Source: Candidatus Sumerlaeota bacterium (lineage in GTDB: Bacteria > Sumerlaeota > Sumerlaeia > MWCT01 > JAGHBZ01). Taken from it: a DNA stretch of 19,927 nt. The stretch is from NCBI GenBank assembly GCA_021160705.1, contig JAGHBZ010000041.1:1-19927 (forward strand). Reading direction: 5' to 3'. This document shows positions 1-7,745 of this stretch, in pieces (position 1 is the first letter of the stretch; each line of letters starts with the position of its first letter). The position numbers and the translations under genes were made by a program. The notes under the pieces were generated by a model that was not told where the DNA came from, did not search any database, and was given only the letters and a program-made list of their open reading frames with translations.

Positions 1-2244
1 ATTATCTTCCTTGTTCTCTCGGTCTCCGCCTTTGCTCAGTTTCCGACTTGGAATCTTGGAAATGGTGTCTCTTGCGGAACTACTGATGCGGGTAACTATG
101 ACCCTACTCTTGCTGGCAACACGGTCTTCTATGTGCAGAATAATAATGCCCAGCTTGTCTTTGATACAGTTGGCTTTGCCGGGTGCTGGCATCATGACCT
201 CTCCCCGGGAACCGGTGGTTTCTTCCCCTGGGTAATTCGGAATCTTGCAACCAGTGCTGCCAATACCGACTATCACTTCCTGTGGGGGCCATATCGCTAC
301 CATAGCTTCTCGCCCGATAACTGGCTCCAGGCTCCACCTAAGGTACGCGAGATAAAGAATCTTGGAGACCATCTTATGGTCAGAGCAGAGTGCCTCTATC
401 TTTTCGACCATAAAGCTGGTGAACCTGATTGGATTCATACTTGCGCTAACCTCGGTGGTAACGAATGCGAGATTAATATGCAGTTCATCTATGACGTCTA
501 TCCTGACTACATTGATTGCTGGAATATTTACCGTTTTAGCGGTCCTGGTGGCACCACTGGGGGCGAGGTTGGTGATACTGCTCTGGATTTTGATGACCTC
601 ACATCTTCTACAACTGTTAAGAAATACTGGAATGGTACCGTTTTCAATGCAGAAGGTGACCAGCAGTTGAGTGATACTTATCCCACCTCAGAGCCCTGGA
701 TTGTAGGCATCAAGTGGTTTAACAAACTGAACCTCTCTGACTCACCTGTGTTTGCTAACATCTATTCCCCTGACTGGTTTCAGGCATACTACCCGAACAA
801 TCCTGTGAATGCATATCAAAGTGCAATCCGCAAAGCCTGTGGCTGGGGCGGCTGGGGTAAAGACGACCGTGCTCACGGAGTCGGGTGGTATTATGGACTC
901 TGGGACGGCTCTGACCCGGGTGCAATGACGTTGTATTTCAAGTGGGTAATTGTATGCGATAAGATGGCTTCTGATTGGGATGACACCACTGATTCCAATA
1001 ACTTCAAAGCCAAGATGGCGCAGATTTATAACAACTACAAGAGCAACGTAATAACTGGAGCACCAGAAGTAACGACATTTACCCTTAGTGTGGCTGAGCC
1101 AGTTCCCGCTAATGTCTCAATGTATGTTGACATAGACTTTGACCAGCCTATGGACACATCTACTACTTCTGGTATTGAGGTGACCTTTGACCGAGGCGGT
1201 AAAGGGCTTGGCACTATTCCTATACAGGCAAAGAGAGTGCAGTGGATTGATAGTGATACGTTAAGAGCTTATGTGGACTTCTCGCTTCCCACAATGGCGA
1301 CGTGCACTCTGACCTCACCAGTTGCGGAGAACGGTATTCATCTGCTTCAGCCACCAGAGACTGTTGACGGTGCGCAGGCTGATGTCTATTATGCTGGGAG
1401 TGTGGGACCTGCCTGTGAGCAACGTCCTGCCTGGAGAACAGACCGTGCTGGTAATGATTTCTGTGTAGAGTTCACCGTCTCTGACCCCTATGTTACCCCA
1501 GAGGAAACAGACCTATTATGGCACAATGACCTTGCTATAATCATCGACTATCTTGATAATGCCGGGGAAGGGATGCACATTGATTACGACCAGGCGACCA
1601 ATGATTGGTATACAGCGGTTGAATTCAATTTTAGTAATTCGGGTACCTGGAAGCGGTGTGTATATCGGCTGAAATACGCATATCTGCAGGGATTCGGCAG
1701 ATGGGACAACTGTATGATACGTCTCTTTGCCCTAAATTGGGGCGATACCGACCCAAATCATGATATGTACATCAGCCGGGTTGCACTGGTTGACTACTGC
1801 AGTGATAATGTAGAACTGGAGGTAAAGGGTGCCAAGAACACTGCTGGCAAGCCGAACAAGCTCTATGTTGGCTCATTCCAGATGGATGGACTGCCGCCAT
1901 ACTTTGATACCTACAGTGCCTCGCCGTATCCTGCACAGCGCGGTAGTACTGTGACCATTCAGTTCAATGCCAGCGAGTCTTTGCTTGCTAATCCAACGGT
2001 GACGGTAGGCGGCGAGAACGCTACTTTTGTATCACGGAGTGGATTGACTTACAACTATTCTTTCGTAGTTCCTTCCACTTTCTCAGATGGGGACTATACA
2101 GTTGAGATTACAGGAACGGATACTGCGGGAAATACCACCGTTGATAACTCTAGAAGTCTAAGCGTTCTGGGTCCCGCACCTACTCCCACACCCACTCCTA
2201 CTCCAACCCCTACTCGTATCGAGGACTGGAATGTATTGTTCTAA
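1..2244 (+). CDS. Secreted multidomain protein of unknown family, 5' partial (paralogue 1)
   Basis: The frame is open from base 1, so the start codon lies upstream; the GTG at 133 is not the true start. The first codons give the end of a signal peptide (IIFLVLSVSAFA, then QFPTW), matching the mature N-terminus of the next gene (LGNGVxCG in both). 747 residues are visible. The order is: an aromatic-rich N-terminal region of about 350 residues; an Ig-like segment with FDQPMDTS, resembling bacterial SbsA-type Ig modules; a CBM-like beta-sandwich segment (WHNDLAIIIDYLDNA ... WKRCVYRLKYAYL); the motif VKGAKNTAGKPNKLYVG; another Ig-like module (about bases 1891-2172); six Pro-Thr repeats; and the tail RIEDWNVLF. 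It is homologous to the 859-residue neighbour over roughly 600 residues. I do not recognise the family. Extracellular glycan or surface binding is inferred from architecture and from the sugar genes nearby. No catalytic motif is visible. Confidence 0.85.
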   Translation: MIFLVLSVSAFAQFPTWNLGNGVSCGTTDAGNYDPTLAGNTVFYVQNNNAQLVFDTVGFAGCWHHDLSPGTGGFFPWVIRNLATSAANTDYHFLWGPYRYHSFSPDNWLQAPPKVREIKNLGDHLMVRAECLYLFDHKAGEPDWIHTCANLGGNECEINMQFIYDVYPDYIDCWNIYRFSGPGGTTGGEVGDTALDFDDLTSSTTVKKYWNGTVFNAEGDQQLSDTYPTSEPWIVGIKWFNKLNLSDSPVFANIYSPDWFQAYYPNNPVNAYQSAIRKACGWGGWGKDDRAHGVGWYYGLWDGSDPGAMTLYFKWVIVCDKMASDWDDTTDSNNFKAKMAQIYNNYKSNVITGAPEVTTFTLSVAEPVPANVSMYVDIDFDQPMDTSTTSGIEVTFDRGGKGLGTIPIQAKRVQWIDSDTLRAYVDFSLPTMATCTLTSPVAENGIHLLQPPETVDGAQADVYYAGSVGPACEQRPAWRTDRAGNDFCVEFTVSDPYVTPEETDLLWHNDLAIIIDYLDNAGEGMHIDYDQATNDWYTAVEFNFSNSGTWKRCVYRLKYAYLQGFGRWDNCMIRLFALNWGDTDPNHDMYISRVALVDYCSDNVELEVKGAKNTAGKPNKLYVGSFQMDGLPPYFDTYSASPYPAQRGSTVTIQFNASESLLANPTVTVGGENATFVSRSGLTYNYSFVVPSTFSDGDYTVEITGTDTAGNTTVDNSRSLSVLGPAPTPTPTPTPTPTRIEDWNVLF
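2179..2214 (+). repeat. Pro-Thr codon repeat (six PT units)
   Basis: Six consecutive Pro-Thr codon pairs, with mixed synonymous codons, link the last Ig-like module of paralogue 1 to a nine-residue C-terminal tail. PT-rich stretches are typical extracellular linkers or O-glycosylation targets. The varied third positions argue for selection on the peptide rather than recent DNA slippage. Confidence 0.9.
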
Positions 2245-2258
2245 CCAAAGGAATATTT

Positions 2259-2300
2259 GGGGTGGGGCTTCTCATCTCGCAATTACCCCACCCCGGTTTT
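2259..2300 (+). terminator. Perfect 9-bp inverted repeat between the two paralogues, terminator- or attenuator-like
   Basis: GGGGTGGGG at 2259-2267 pairs perfectly with CCCCACCCC at 2286-2294 across an 18-nt loop. It is followed by GG and only four T residues. It begins 14 bases after the stop of paralogue 1, and the AAAGGAGGTG ribosome-binding site of paralogue 2 starts 9 bases after the stem. The short T run suggests partial termination, or an intercistronic stem that stabilises mRNA or tunes expression of the second gene. Confidence 0.55.
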
Positions 2301-2320
2301 CATAAAGGAGGTGCTCTATA

Positions 2321-4900
2321 ATGAGGAGGAAGCTATATATCTCTATGATGATTTTTCTCTCCGTGGTGCTTTTATCCTCGGTGTGGGCTTTTCCTACTAT
2401 TGACCTGGGGAATGGAGTAAAGTGCGGTACCCTGCCGGGGAGTAGCTGGGGGCTCACAAATGATGTCTATTATGTAGAGAACAATAATCTTGTTCTCTAT
2501 TTTGAGAACGATGGCTCAGCGAGTTGGCATCACGACATTGGTATTGGTTGCTACCTGATGGAGATTAAGAACAAAACCACTGGTTCATCGGAGAATCTGT
2601 TGGAGGTCCTTTGGGGACCTTATCGGTTTGAATACAGGGAGATGAGCTGGTGGGCACAGAGCCCCACCCACTTTAAAGAAGTCAGAAATTGCGGTGACCA
2701 CTTAAGCTTGATAACAGAGACCTATCCTTCATCTATGTGGTTCAAGGACTACGAAACTGACCTTTCAGGATATACGGATGTCTACATCTATACCCAGCTG
2801 ATTTACGATGTGTATCCCGATAGAGTGGTACATTGGTGGGTTTACAGATTTGACGAACAGTGTGTGAACCCCAATAACCAGTGGCATTTGTTGGGTGGGC
2901 TCACTTTTGACCAGGATGCTGCAAATCTTTCGGATGTTAAGGAGCTGGTCTGCAAGACTGTTTACAGTACCCCGGGATTTTATATATATGACCTCTATAA
3001 CAATGGTGAAGAACCTTATGCAATGGCTTATAAGACTAAAAACAATGCAAATCCTTCGGATTCTTCCTTATGGGCATTTATCTTTCCCAGTGACTGGCGG
3101 TTTGCCTATGTGCCAGAATATTTTGATGGAGTCTACCAGAATATTCATTGCAGACAGAGTGGTTATACCTGGTTTGGCAATTCGGGAACTAATGCTCTCT
3201 ACGTTGACACAGGAACCTCCAAGAGTAACTTCCCAGTGCCCGGAGTGTATATCTACAAGATAGTGATGAAATGTGATTCTATTGAGACGAAATCTAATGA
3301 GACAGAGGACGACGATAACTTCACAACATCTGTGTATCAGATGACCCTTAACTATGAGGAGAACTATGTGACCGGTGCACCTCAGGTAGTTAGTGTTACA
3401 ATGCCGAAGATTATTTGCACCCCGGGTGATTATGAGGTAAAGGTAAAATTTGACCAGCCAATGGATACTTCATTTCTTGACCTTGACGTAACCATTGACC
3501 CTCTGGGTATAGGTCAGGGAGTAGATGCTATTCAGGTGACACCAGTAAAATGGGAAGATTCCAATACCTGGGTAGGAACTGTTAATATTCAAAGACCTCC
3601 AGTTGCCACCTGCAAGATGACTTATCCCACTCCGACAGAGAACGGGCTTCACGTGGTGCTTGATGGTGTGGATGGCTCTGAAGGTGATGTGGTTCAGGAG
3701 ACAAATATTGGTCCTGCTGGCGATAAGCGCGATTGCATAAGGACAGATATTCCAAATGGAAACTATTACATTTACTTTATCGCTGACCCATCTATGTTCA
3801 GTCTGTGGGAGAATGACCTTATGCTTATACTTGATTACTACGACCAGGCACGTTATCAGTGGGGTGTTCATTATGAGTCGAGCAGTCATAACTACTATGA
3901 TGGGAATTATATGCCAACTGTAAACTGTGCTACAACGAATTCCGGGCAATGGAAAAAGGCAGTGTTTCACCTCTATAACGCATATTTTGACCACACCGGG
4001 ATATGGAACGATGCTCAGTGGAGGGTACACAACGATTCCGGTTATGCTCATCTTTACATAAGCGACGCTATGCTAACGCAGAGAATAGATGGTCCAGCAA
4101 TGATAACTGTAAAAGGTGCAAAAGGAGCCAATGGAAAACCCAATAAACTCTATATTGGCTGGCCAACACATATCAAGCTCTACCACGATTTCCGCTCTAT
4201 GCCATATTTTGTCGCCCTTGAGCTTGAGCATATACTTAATATTGACGGTAATCTCAGCGATTGGGAGCTTTCATCGTTTAACCGCCTGTATGAAAAGATT
4301 ACATTTACACCAGAGAGCTTTACCCGTATCTGGGGTAACGCCGGGGAGTCCTATGGTCTGACGGATGCCTCTGATTTCAGCGCCAACCTCTATTGTTACT
4401 ATGATAATGACAATCTCTATGTGGCTGTTCAGGTAACAGATGATGATGTCCGAGGAACGTTCACAGGCGACCAGCTCTGGCGAAATGATTGTCTGGAGCT
4501 CTGGATAGATGCCAAGAACGACCGCAACCGATTTACAGAAGGACTGAGAGCTACTGAGGATGATGCTCAAATAAATGTTGACTGTAATGGTAATTGCTGG
4601 GTTTATCGTACTAAGAATCCTGATACAGTGAGAACAGCCATTTCCTCCGCTGCTACTCTTACAGCAAATGGCTACGATATAGAGGTGAAGATACCTTTCA
4701 GCACCCTTGGTATTGACCCATCGCGTGGCGTTGGGTTTACGGTCTCTTTTTGCGATAACGACGGTGGAGTGTGGACACACCTGGGTATAGAGCGCGGAAC
4801 TGCGGAGCAATCACCACAGGGCTGGGGTCAGCTCCTATTTGGAAGAGTTTCTCCCGGGATGTCTACTGGTGCTACAAACACTTGGATTCTTTATCAATAA
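2321..4900 (+). CDS. Secreted multidomain protein with C-terminal CBM9-like module (paralogue 2)
   Basis: 859 residues. The ATG at 2321 is set by a strong AAAGGAGGTG ribosome-binding site at 2304-2313. Residues 1-23 form a signal peptide (MRRK, a hydrophobic core, then VWA before FPTIDLGNG). Residues 25-350 form an aromatic-rich domain shared with the upstream paralogue. About 354-460 is an Ig-like segment with KFDQPMDTS. About 470-615 is a CBM-like beta-sandwich ending in VKGAKGANGKPNKLYIG. About 637-842 resembles the CBM9 / DOMON-like carbohydrate-binding fold: ILNIDGNLSDWEL, a YYDNDNLYVAVQVTDDD strand pair, NDCLELWIDAKND, and a late GYDIEVKIPFSTLGI segment. Paralogue 1 has an Ig module, PT linker and tail at this position instead. 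No glycosidase active site is evident. A role as a surface glycan-binding or scaffold protein is inference. The N-terminal domain could be an unrecognised lyase- or mutarotase-like fold. Confidence 0.9.
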   Translation: MRRKLYISMMIFLSVVLLSSVWAFPTIDLGNGVKCGTLPGSSWGLTNDVYYVENNNLVLYFENDGSASWHHDIGIGCYLMEIKNKTTGSSENLLEVLWGPYRFEYREMSWWAQSPTHFKEVRNCGDHLSLITETYPSSMWFKDYETDLSGYTDVYIYTQLIYDVYPDRVVHWWVYRFDEQCVNPNNQWHLLGGLTFDQDAANLSDVKELVCKTVYSTPGFYIYDLYNNGEEPYAMAYKTKNNANPSDSSLWAFIFPSDWRFAYVPEYFDGVYQNIHCRQSGYTWFGNSGTNALYVDTGTSKSNFPVPGVYIYKIVMKCDSIETKSNETEDDDNFTTSVYQMTLNYEENYVTGAPQVVSVTMPKIICTPGDYEVKVKFDQPMDTSFLDLDVTIDPLGIGQGVDAIQVTPVKWEDSNTWVGTVNIQRPPVATCKMTYPTPTENGLHVVLDGVDGSEGDVVQETNIGPAGDKRDCIRTDIPNGNYYIYFIADPSMFSLWENDLMLILDYYDQARYQWGVHYESSSHNYYDGNYMPTVNCATTNSGQWKKAVFHLYNAYFDHTGIWNDAQWRVHNDSGYAHLYISDAMLTQRIDGPAMITVKGAKGANGKPNKLYIGWPTHIKLYHDFRSMPYFVALELEHILNIDGNLSDWELSSFNRLYEKITFTPESFTRIWGNAGESYGLTDASDFSANLYCYYDNDNLYVAVQVTDDDVRGTFTGDQLWRNDCLELWIDAKNDRNRFTEGLRATEDDAQINVDCNGNCWVYRTKNPDTVRTAISSAATLTANGYDIEVKIPFSTLGIDPSRGVGFTVSFCDNDGGVWTHLGIERGTAEQSPQGWGQLLFGRVSPGMSTGATNTWILYQ

Positions 4901-4915
4901 TTTGGCAGAAAAAGC

Positions 4916-4960
4916 GGGGCATTGCCTGCCTGAGAGGTAATGCCCCTTTACAAAGTTTTT
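4916..4960 (+). terminator. Rho-independent terminator-like hairpin after paralogue 2
   Basis: GGGGCATTGCC (4916-4926) pairs with GGTAATGCCCC (4936-4946) through 11 positions, one of them a G-T wobble, around a 9-nt loop. TTT follows immediately and a run of five T ends at 4960. It starts 16 bases after the stop at 4900. This is the most convincing terminator in the window and probably ends the transcript of the two secreted paralogues. Confidence 0.7.
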
Positions 4961-4998
4961 CCATAAGTATTCAAAATAAGAGAAAGGGAGGTATTGTT

Positions 4999-5592
4999 AT
5001 GAAAAAAAGAAACAAAGCCTTTACGCTAATAGAATTGCTAATAGTGGTCGCCATAATTGCTATTCTAGCAGCCATTGCAATACCGAACTTCTTAGAAGCA
5101 CAGGTAAGAGCAAAGGTCTCCCACGTAAAGGAGAGTATGAGGGTCTGTGCCACTGCACTGGAGTCATATTTTGTGGACAATAATCAATATCCTCCCTGTC
5201 GGGATTGCGCCCGGGAGGAACCCCGATATGGGTATTGCTGGATTTCCACACAAGCAAGATTTGCTTACCTAACTACACCAATCTCATACATATCCAGTGC
5301 AGAGGTGCTGAAAGACCCGTTTGATAAATGGACAAAATATGGCTGGTGGTGGGAAGGATATTACTGGTATGATGCGCGATATCAATCTCCCTGGCTATGG
5401 GATACTGCCCGAGCTGAACACATCTCCTGGATACCTGATGGCTCACAATGGTGTCTTAAGAGCAAGGGACCGGATTGCTGGGATAGTATGTGGACTCGCG
5501 ATGGAGCAAATCGGGGTGTAGAGGGCATCATTCAGTATGACCCAACCAATGGGACGGTAAGTGACGGAGATATTTGGCGACTTGGTCCATAA
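4999..5592 (+). CDS. Type IV pilin / type II secretion pseudopilin-like protein, Trp- and Cys-rich
   Basis: 197 residues. The frame is open further upstream, but the ATG at 4999 follows AGAAAGGGAGG and places the prepilin motif at the N-terminus. That motif is a basic leader, MKKRNKA, then FTLIELL with Glu at +5, cut between Ala7 and Phe8 by prepilin peptidase. Ala replaces the usual Gly before the cut. A hydrophobic helix runs from about residue 8 to 29, followed by IPNFLEAQ. The globular part carries 12 tryptophans, a tyrosine/tryptophan cluster at about 114-134 and six cysteines (50, 67, 70, 80, 152, 160), including CRDC. The end, DPTNGTVSDGDIW, is common in G-type prepilins of several candidate phyla (from memory, not searched). 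Such proteins assemble into periplasmic or surface pilus-like fibres. A hairpin separates it from the upstream genes, so it may be its own transcript, but I see no clear promoter. Confidence 0.9.
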   Translation: MKKRNKAFTLIELLIVVAIIAILAAIAIPNFLEAQVRAKVSHVKESMRVCATALESYFVDNNQYPPCRDCAREEPRYGYCWISTQARFAYLTTPISYISSAEVLKDPFDKWTKYGWWWEGYYWYDARYQSPWLWDTARAEHISWIPDGSQWCLKSKGPDCWDSMWTRDGANRGVEGIIQYDPTNGTVSDGDIWRLGP

Positions 5593-5617
5593 AATTTTTA
5601 TCGTTTTCATTTTCACA

Positions 5618-5646
5618 TTGACTCCGTTTAACACGTTGATTAAGGT
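5618..5646 (+). promoter_or_regulatory. Putative promoter with LacI-type operator-like site, upstream of the epimerase-lacI pair
   Basis: TTGACT (5618-5623) and TAAGGT (5641-5646) are 17 bases apart. The -35 is good and the -10 is weak. ATTGACTCCGTTTAACAC at 5617-5634 overlaps the -35. It matches 13 of 18 positions of the reverse complement of 7714-7731, sharing TTGA, CCGTTTA and a CA. The site is only partly palindromic. A match at this level can arise by chance when two intergenic regions are compared, so autoregulation by the adjacent LacI protein is a hypothesis. Confidence 0.35.
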
Positions 5647-5681
5647 ATCTGTTTTTATATTTTTTCAAAGGGGTTATTAAA

Positions 5682-6545
5682 ATGTTAAAATATGCTGTGC
5701 ACGCTTACAGCTGGGTTACGAGCTGGAGCAATGAGAGTCTTTACCTCATTGACCATTGTAAGGAGCTGGGGCTCGACCTAATTGAAATACCGCTAATGGA
5801 AATAAGGGGAGTTGACCCTGAATCTATAAGGAAAAGGCTTGATGAGATTGGACTTGGCGTGGTCACCTCTACTGTCCTTAAAGAAGAAACCGACATCACA
5901 AGTGATGAGCCGGTGGTCAGAAAGAGGGGGGTGGAATATCTGAAGGAATGCGTGGAGAAGACCGCCGAGATGGGTGGAGAGGTCTTCAGCGGTGTAATTT
6001 ATTCAGCAATTGGACGGAAATTGTCAGGAAAACCGGAGAAGAAACACTGGGAGTGGTCGGCTGAGGCTCTCAAAGAAGTGGCTCAGTATGCACAGAAATT
6101 CAATTTGAGACTCGGACTTGAACCCGTAAATCGGTATGAAACCTTTCTCATTAATACAGCTGAGCAAGCACTTCAGCTCATTGAAATGATTGGTGAGTCA
6201 AATGTGGGCGTTCATCTTGACGCCTATCATATGAATATTGAGGAAAATGACTTTTATGAGGCTACGAAGAAGGTCTGCCATCTACTCTGTCATTATCACC
6301 TAAGTGAGAGCCATAGAGGAATCCCGGGTACAGGGACAGTAGATTGGGAAGGAATATATCGTGCCCTCGGAGAGTGTAACTATCAGGGAGTTGTAGGATT
6401 GGAGTCATTTGTGGAGGTCTCTGATGCTATGCGTGAAGCAACCTGTATCTGGCGAGAGCTGGCACCTAACAGTGATGAACTGATAAAAAGGGGACTGGAA
6501 TATCTCAAAGGACTTGAAAGAAAATACTATCAAAAAGTAAAATAA
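5682..6545 (+). CDS. Sugar epimerase/isomerase, D-tagatose (D-allulose) 3-epimerase-like TIM barrel
   Basis: 287 residues, ATG preceded by AAAGGGG with 8-base spacing. The protein belongs to the xylose-isomerase-like / AP endonuclease 2 TIM-barrel family. The four metal and catalytic residues of ketose 3-epimerases are present as Glu147 (GLEPVNRYETF), Asp180 (HLDAYHMNIEE), His206 (HYHLSESHRG) and Glu241 (VGLESF). These lie at a constant offset of five from Glu152, Asp185, His211 and Glu246 of Pseudomonas cichorii D-tagatose 3-epimerase. The sugar-contacting Glu153 and Arg212 also align. The expected reaction is C3 epimerisation of a free ketohexose (for example fructose/allulose or tagatose/sorbose) in the cytoplasm, using a divalent metal such as Mn2+ or Co2+. 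The exact sugar cannot be read from sequence. It lies 36 bases before lacI and is probably co-transcribed with it. A different 2-keto sugar or inosose substrate remains possible. Confidence 0.85.
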   Translation: MLKYAVHAYSWVTSWSNESLYLIDHCKELGLDLIEIPLMEIRGVDPESIRKRLDEIGLGVVTSTVLKEETDITSDEPVVRKRGVEYLKECVEKTAEMGGEVFSGVIYSAIGRKLSGKPEKKHWEWSAEALKEVAQYAQKFNLRLGLEPVNRYETFLINTAEQALQLIEMIGESNVGVHLDAYHMNIEENDFYEATKKVCHLLCHYHLSESHRGIPGTGTVDWEGIYRALGECNYQGVVGLESFVEVSDAMREATCIWRELAPNSDELIKRGLEYLKGLERKYYQKVK

Positions 6546-6581
6546 AAAGAACAACTTTGTTCCACAGGGAGGAAATAATAT

Positions 6582-7679
6582 TTGGAAAGCCAGAGGTTAA
6601 AAAGACCCAACATAAAGAAGATAGCTGAGATGGCAGGTGTCTCTTATGGAACGGTATCAAGGGTTCTGAATAATAGCCCACTCGTTAAAGAGAAGACACG
6701 CAAAAGGGTTCTTAAAATAATAAAAGAAATTGGATATACTCCAAACCCGGTAGCCAGAGCTCTTAAGAATAAAAGCACATATACTATTGGACTAATTATA
6801 ACTAATATGATATATCCTTTTTTCCCCCAGATTGTACAGGGCATTGAGGATAGAGCTGCGCAGGAAAACTACAGCGTAATTATATGTGATTCCCAGGGAG
6901 ATAAAGAGAAGGAAGCCCAGAGGTTAATGAGTCTGGTAAGCCGCCGGATTGATGGTCTCATCGCCGCTCCTATTGATGACCCGGAGAACAATAATCTGGA
7001 GTGTTACCGTAGCGTCATTAAAAGAGGAATACCGATTGTTCTTCTAAATTATTATCTTCCAATTCCGGAGTGCGACTTTATCTGCGTAGATGATAAGCCA
7101 GCCGCAGAGATAGCAGTAGAGTATCTGATTGAACTGGGGCACAGAAGGATTGCCTTTTTCCACGATGTTTTTTCACGGAGTAATAATCGTCTTCTGGGCT
7201 ATCAGGAAGCACTGAGACGCCATAATATTCCCTTTGATGAGAGCCTTGTCTTTGCCCGGGATGTGAAGAAAGAAGGAATTCGACTCAGTATAGGAGATGA
7301 GCTGGACGGGTATAATTTCTGCGAAAGAATGCTGAAGCTAAGTCCGGTTCCCACAGCGATTATGTGTAGTAATGACGCAATTGCCATTGGTGCTTACAGG
7401 AGACTAGCTGAGGTGGGATTGCGTATCCCGGAGGATATTTCTGTAATCGGCTTTGATAATGTCTCATATAGTAATTATCTTTATGTCCCACTGACCACAG
7501 TCTCCCAGCCGACCTATGAAATAGGCAAGATGTCCTTTGAGCTCTTAATGGAAAGGATAAAGGAGCCAAAGCAGAAGGCAAAAAGGATACTTGTACAAGC
7601 AGAGCTGGTAAAAAGGCGTTCATGCGGACCAGTAAGGGAAGAAGAAGTAATAGAAATAGGTAAAGGGATAGAGGTTTAA
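6582..7679 (+). CDS. LacI-family transcriptional regulator
   Basis: 365 residues. The start is TTG at 6582, placed by an AGGGAGGAA ribosome-binding site at 6567-6574. The next in-frame ATG falls inside the DNA-binding helix-turn-helix and would destroy it. Residues 10-31 form the HTH (IKKIAEMAGVSYGTVSRVLN). The hinge helix motif NPVARALK is at about 55-62. The effector-binding periplasmic-binding-protein-like domain runs from about 66 to 345, with GHRRIAFFHD, TAIMCSNDAIAIGAYR and DISVIGFDNV in the usual order. The length fits the family. It probably represses the surrounding sugar genes and is released by a sugar or sugar phosphate. Candidate operators lie before its operon and immediately after its stop. 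The C-terminal tail of about 15 charged residues is slightly long. Confidence 0.95.
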   Translation: MESQRLKRPNIKKIAEMAGVSYGTVSRVLNNSPLVKEKTRKRVLKIIKEIGYTPNPVARALKNKSTYTIGLIITNMIYPFFPQIVQGIEDRAAQENYSVIICDSQGDKEKEAQRLMSLVSRRIDGLIAAPIDDPENNNLECYRSVIKRGIPIVLLNYYLPIPECDFICVDDKPAAEIAVEYLIELGHRRIAFFHDVFSRSNNRLLGYQEALRRHNIPFDESLVFARDVKKEGIRLSIGDELDGYNFCERMLKLSPVPTAIMCSNDAIAIGAYRRLAEVGLRIPEDISVIGFDNVSYSNYLYVPLTTVSQPTYEIGKMSFELLMERIKEPKQKAKRILVQAELVKRRSCGPVREEEVIEIGKGIEV

Positions 7680-7713
7680 GGCAAAGAGAATGAGCAATTC
7701 TTTTTTACAATGT

Positions 7714-7743
7714 TTGATAAACGGTTTCAAAAACAGGTATTAT
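7714..7743 (+). promoter_or_regulatory. Sigma70-like promoter with LacI-type operator in its spacer, just downstream of lacI
   Basis: TTGATA (7714-7719) and TATTAT (7738-7743) are separated by 18 bases, and each differs from consensus at one position. TTGATAAACGGTTTCAAA (7714-7731) begins at the -35 and extends into the spacer. Its GATAAACGGTTTCA core resembles LacI/CcpA-type operators (TGxAANCGNTNNCA), with the right half fitting better than the left. Binding there would block RNA polymerase. The implied start site is near 7750, just past the ATG at 7746. If so, this promoter drives the 7981 ORF and the GH38-ABC operon rather than the 7746 ORF. Confidence 0.45.
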
Positions 7744-7745
7744 CA

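Noticed and set aside
133..2244. GTG at 133 as the start of the first secreted protein
   Set aside because: The frame is open to base 1 and encodes the end of a signal peptide and a mature N-terminus conserved in the neighbour. The gene starts upstream of the window.
3470..4051. 193-codon ORF on the minus strand
   Set aside because: It lies wholly antisense to the well-supported secreted paralogue 2, has no ribosome-binding site of note and an unconvincing composition. It is a shadow frame.
4271..4810. 179-codon ORF on the minus strand over the CBM9-like module
   Set aside because: It is antisense to a domain with clear homology features and has no recognisable motif. It is a shadow frame.
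4771..4998. Upstream extension of the pilin frame into the end of paralogue 2
   Set aside because: The ATG at 4999 with AGAAAGGGAGG gives the canonical prepilin leader. The extension overlaps paralogue 2 and a terminator hairpin.
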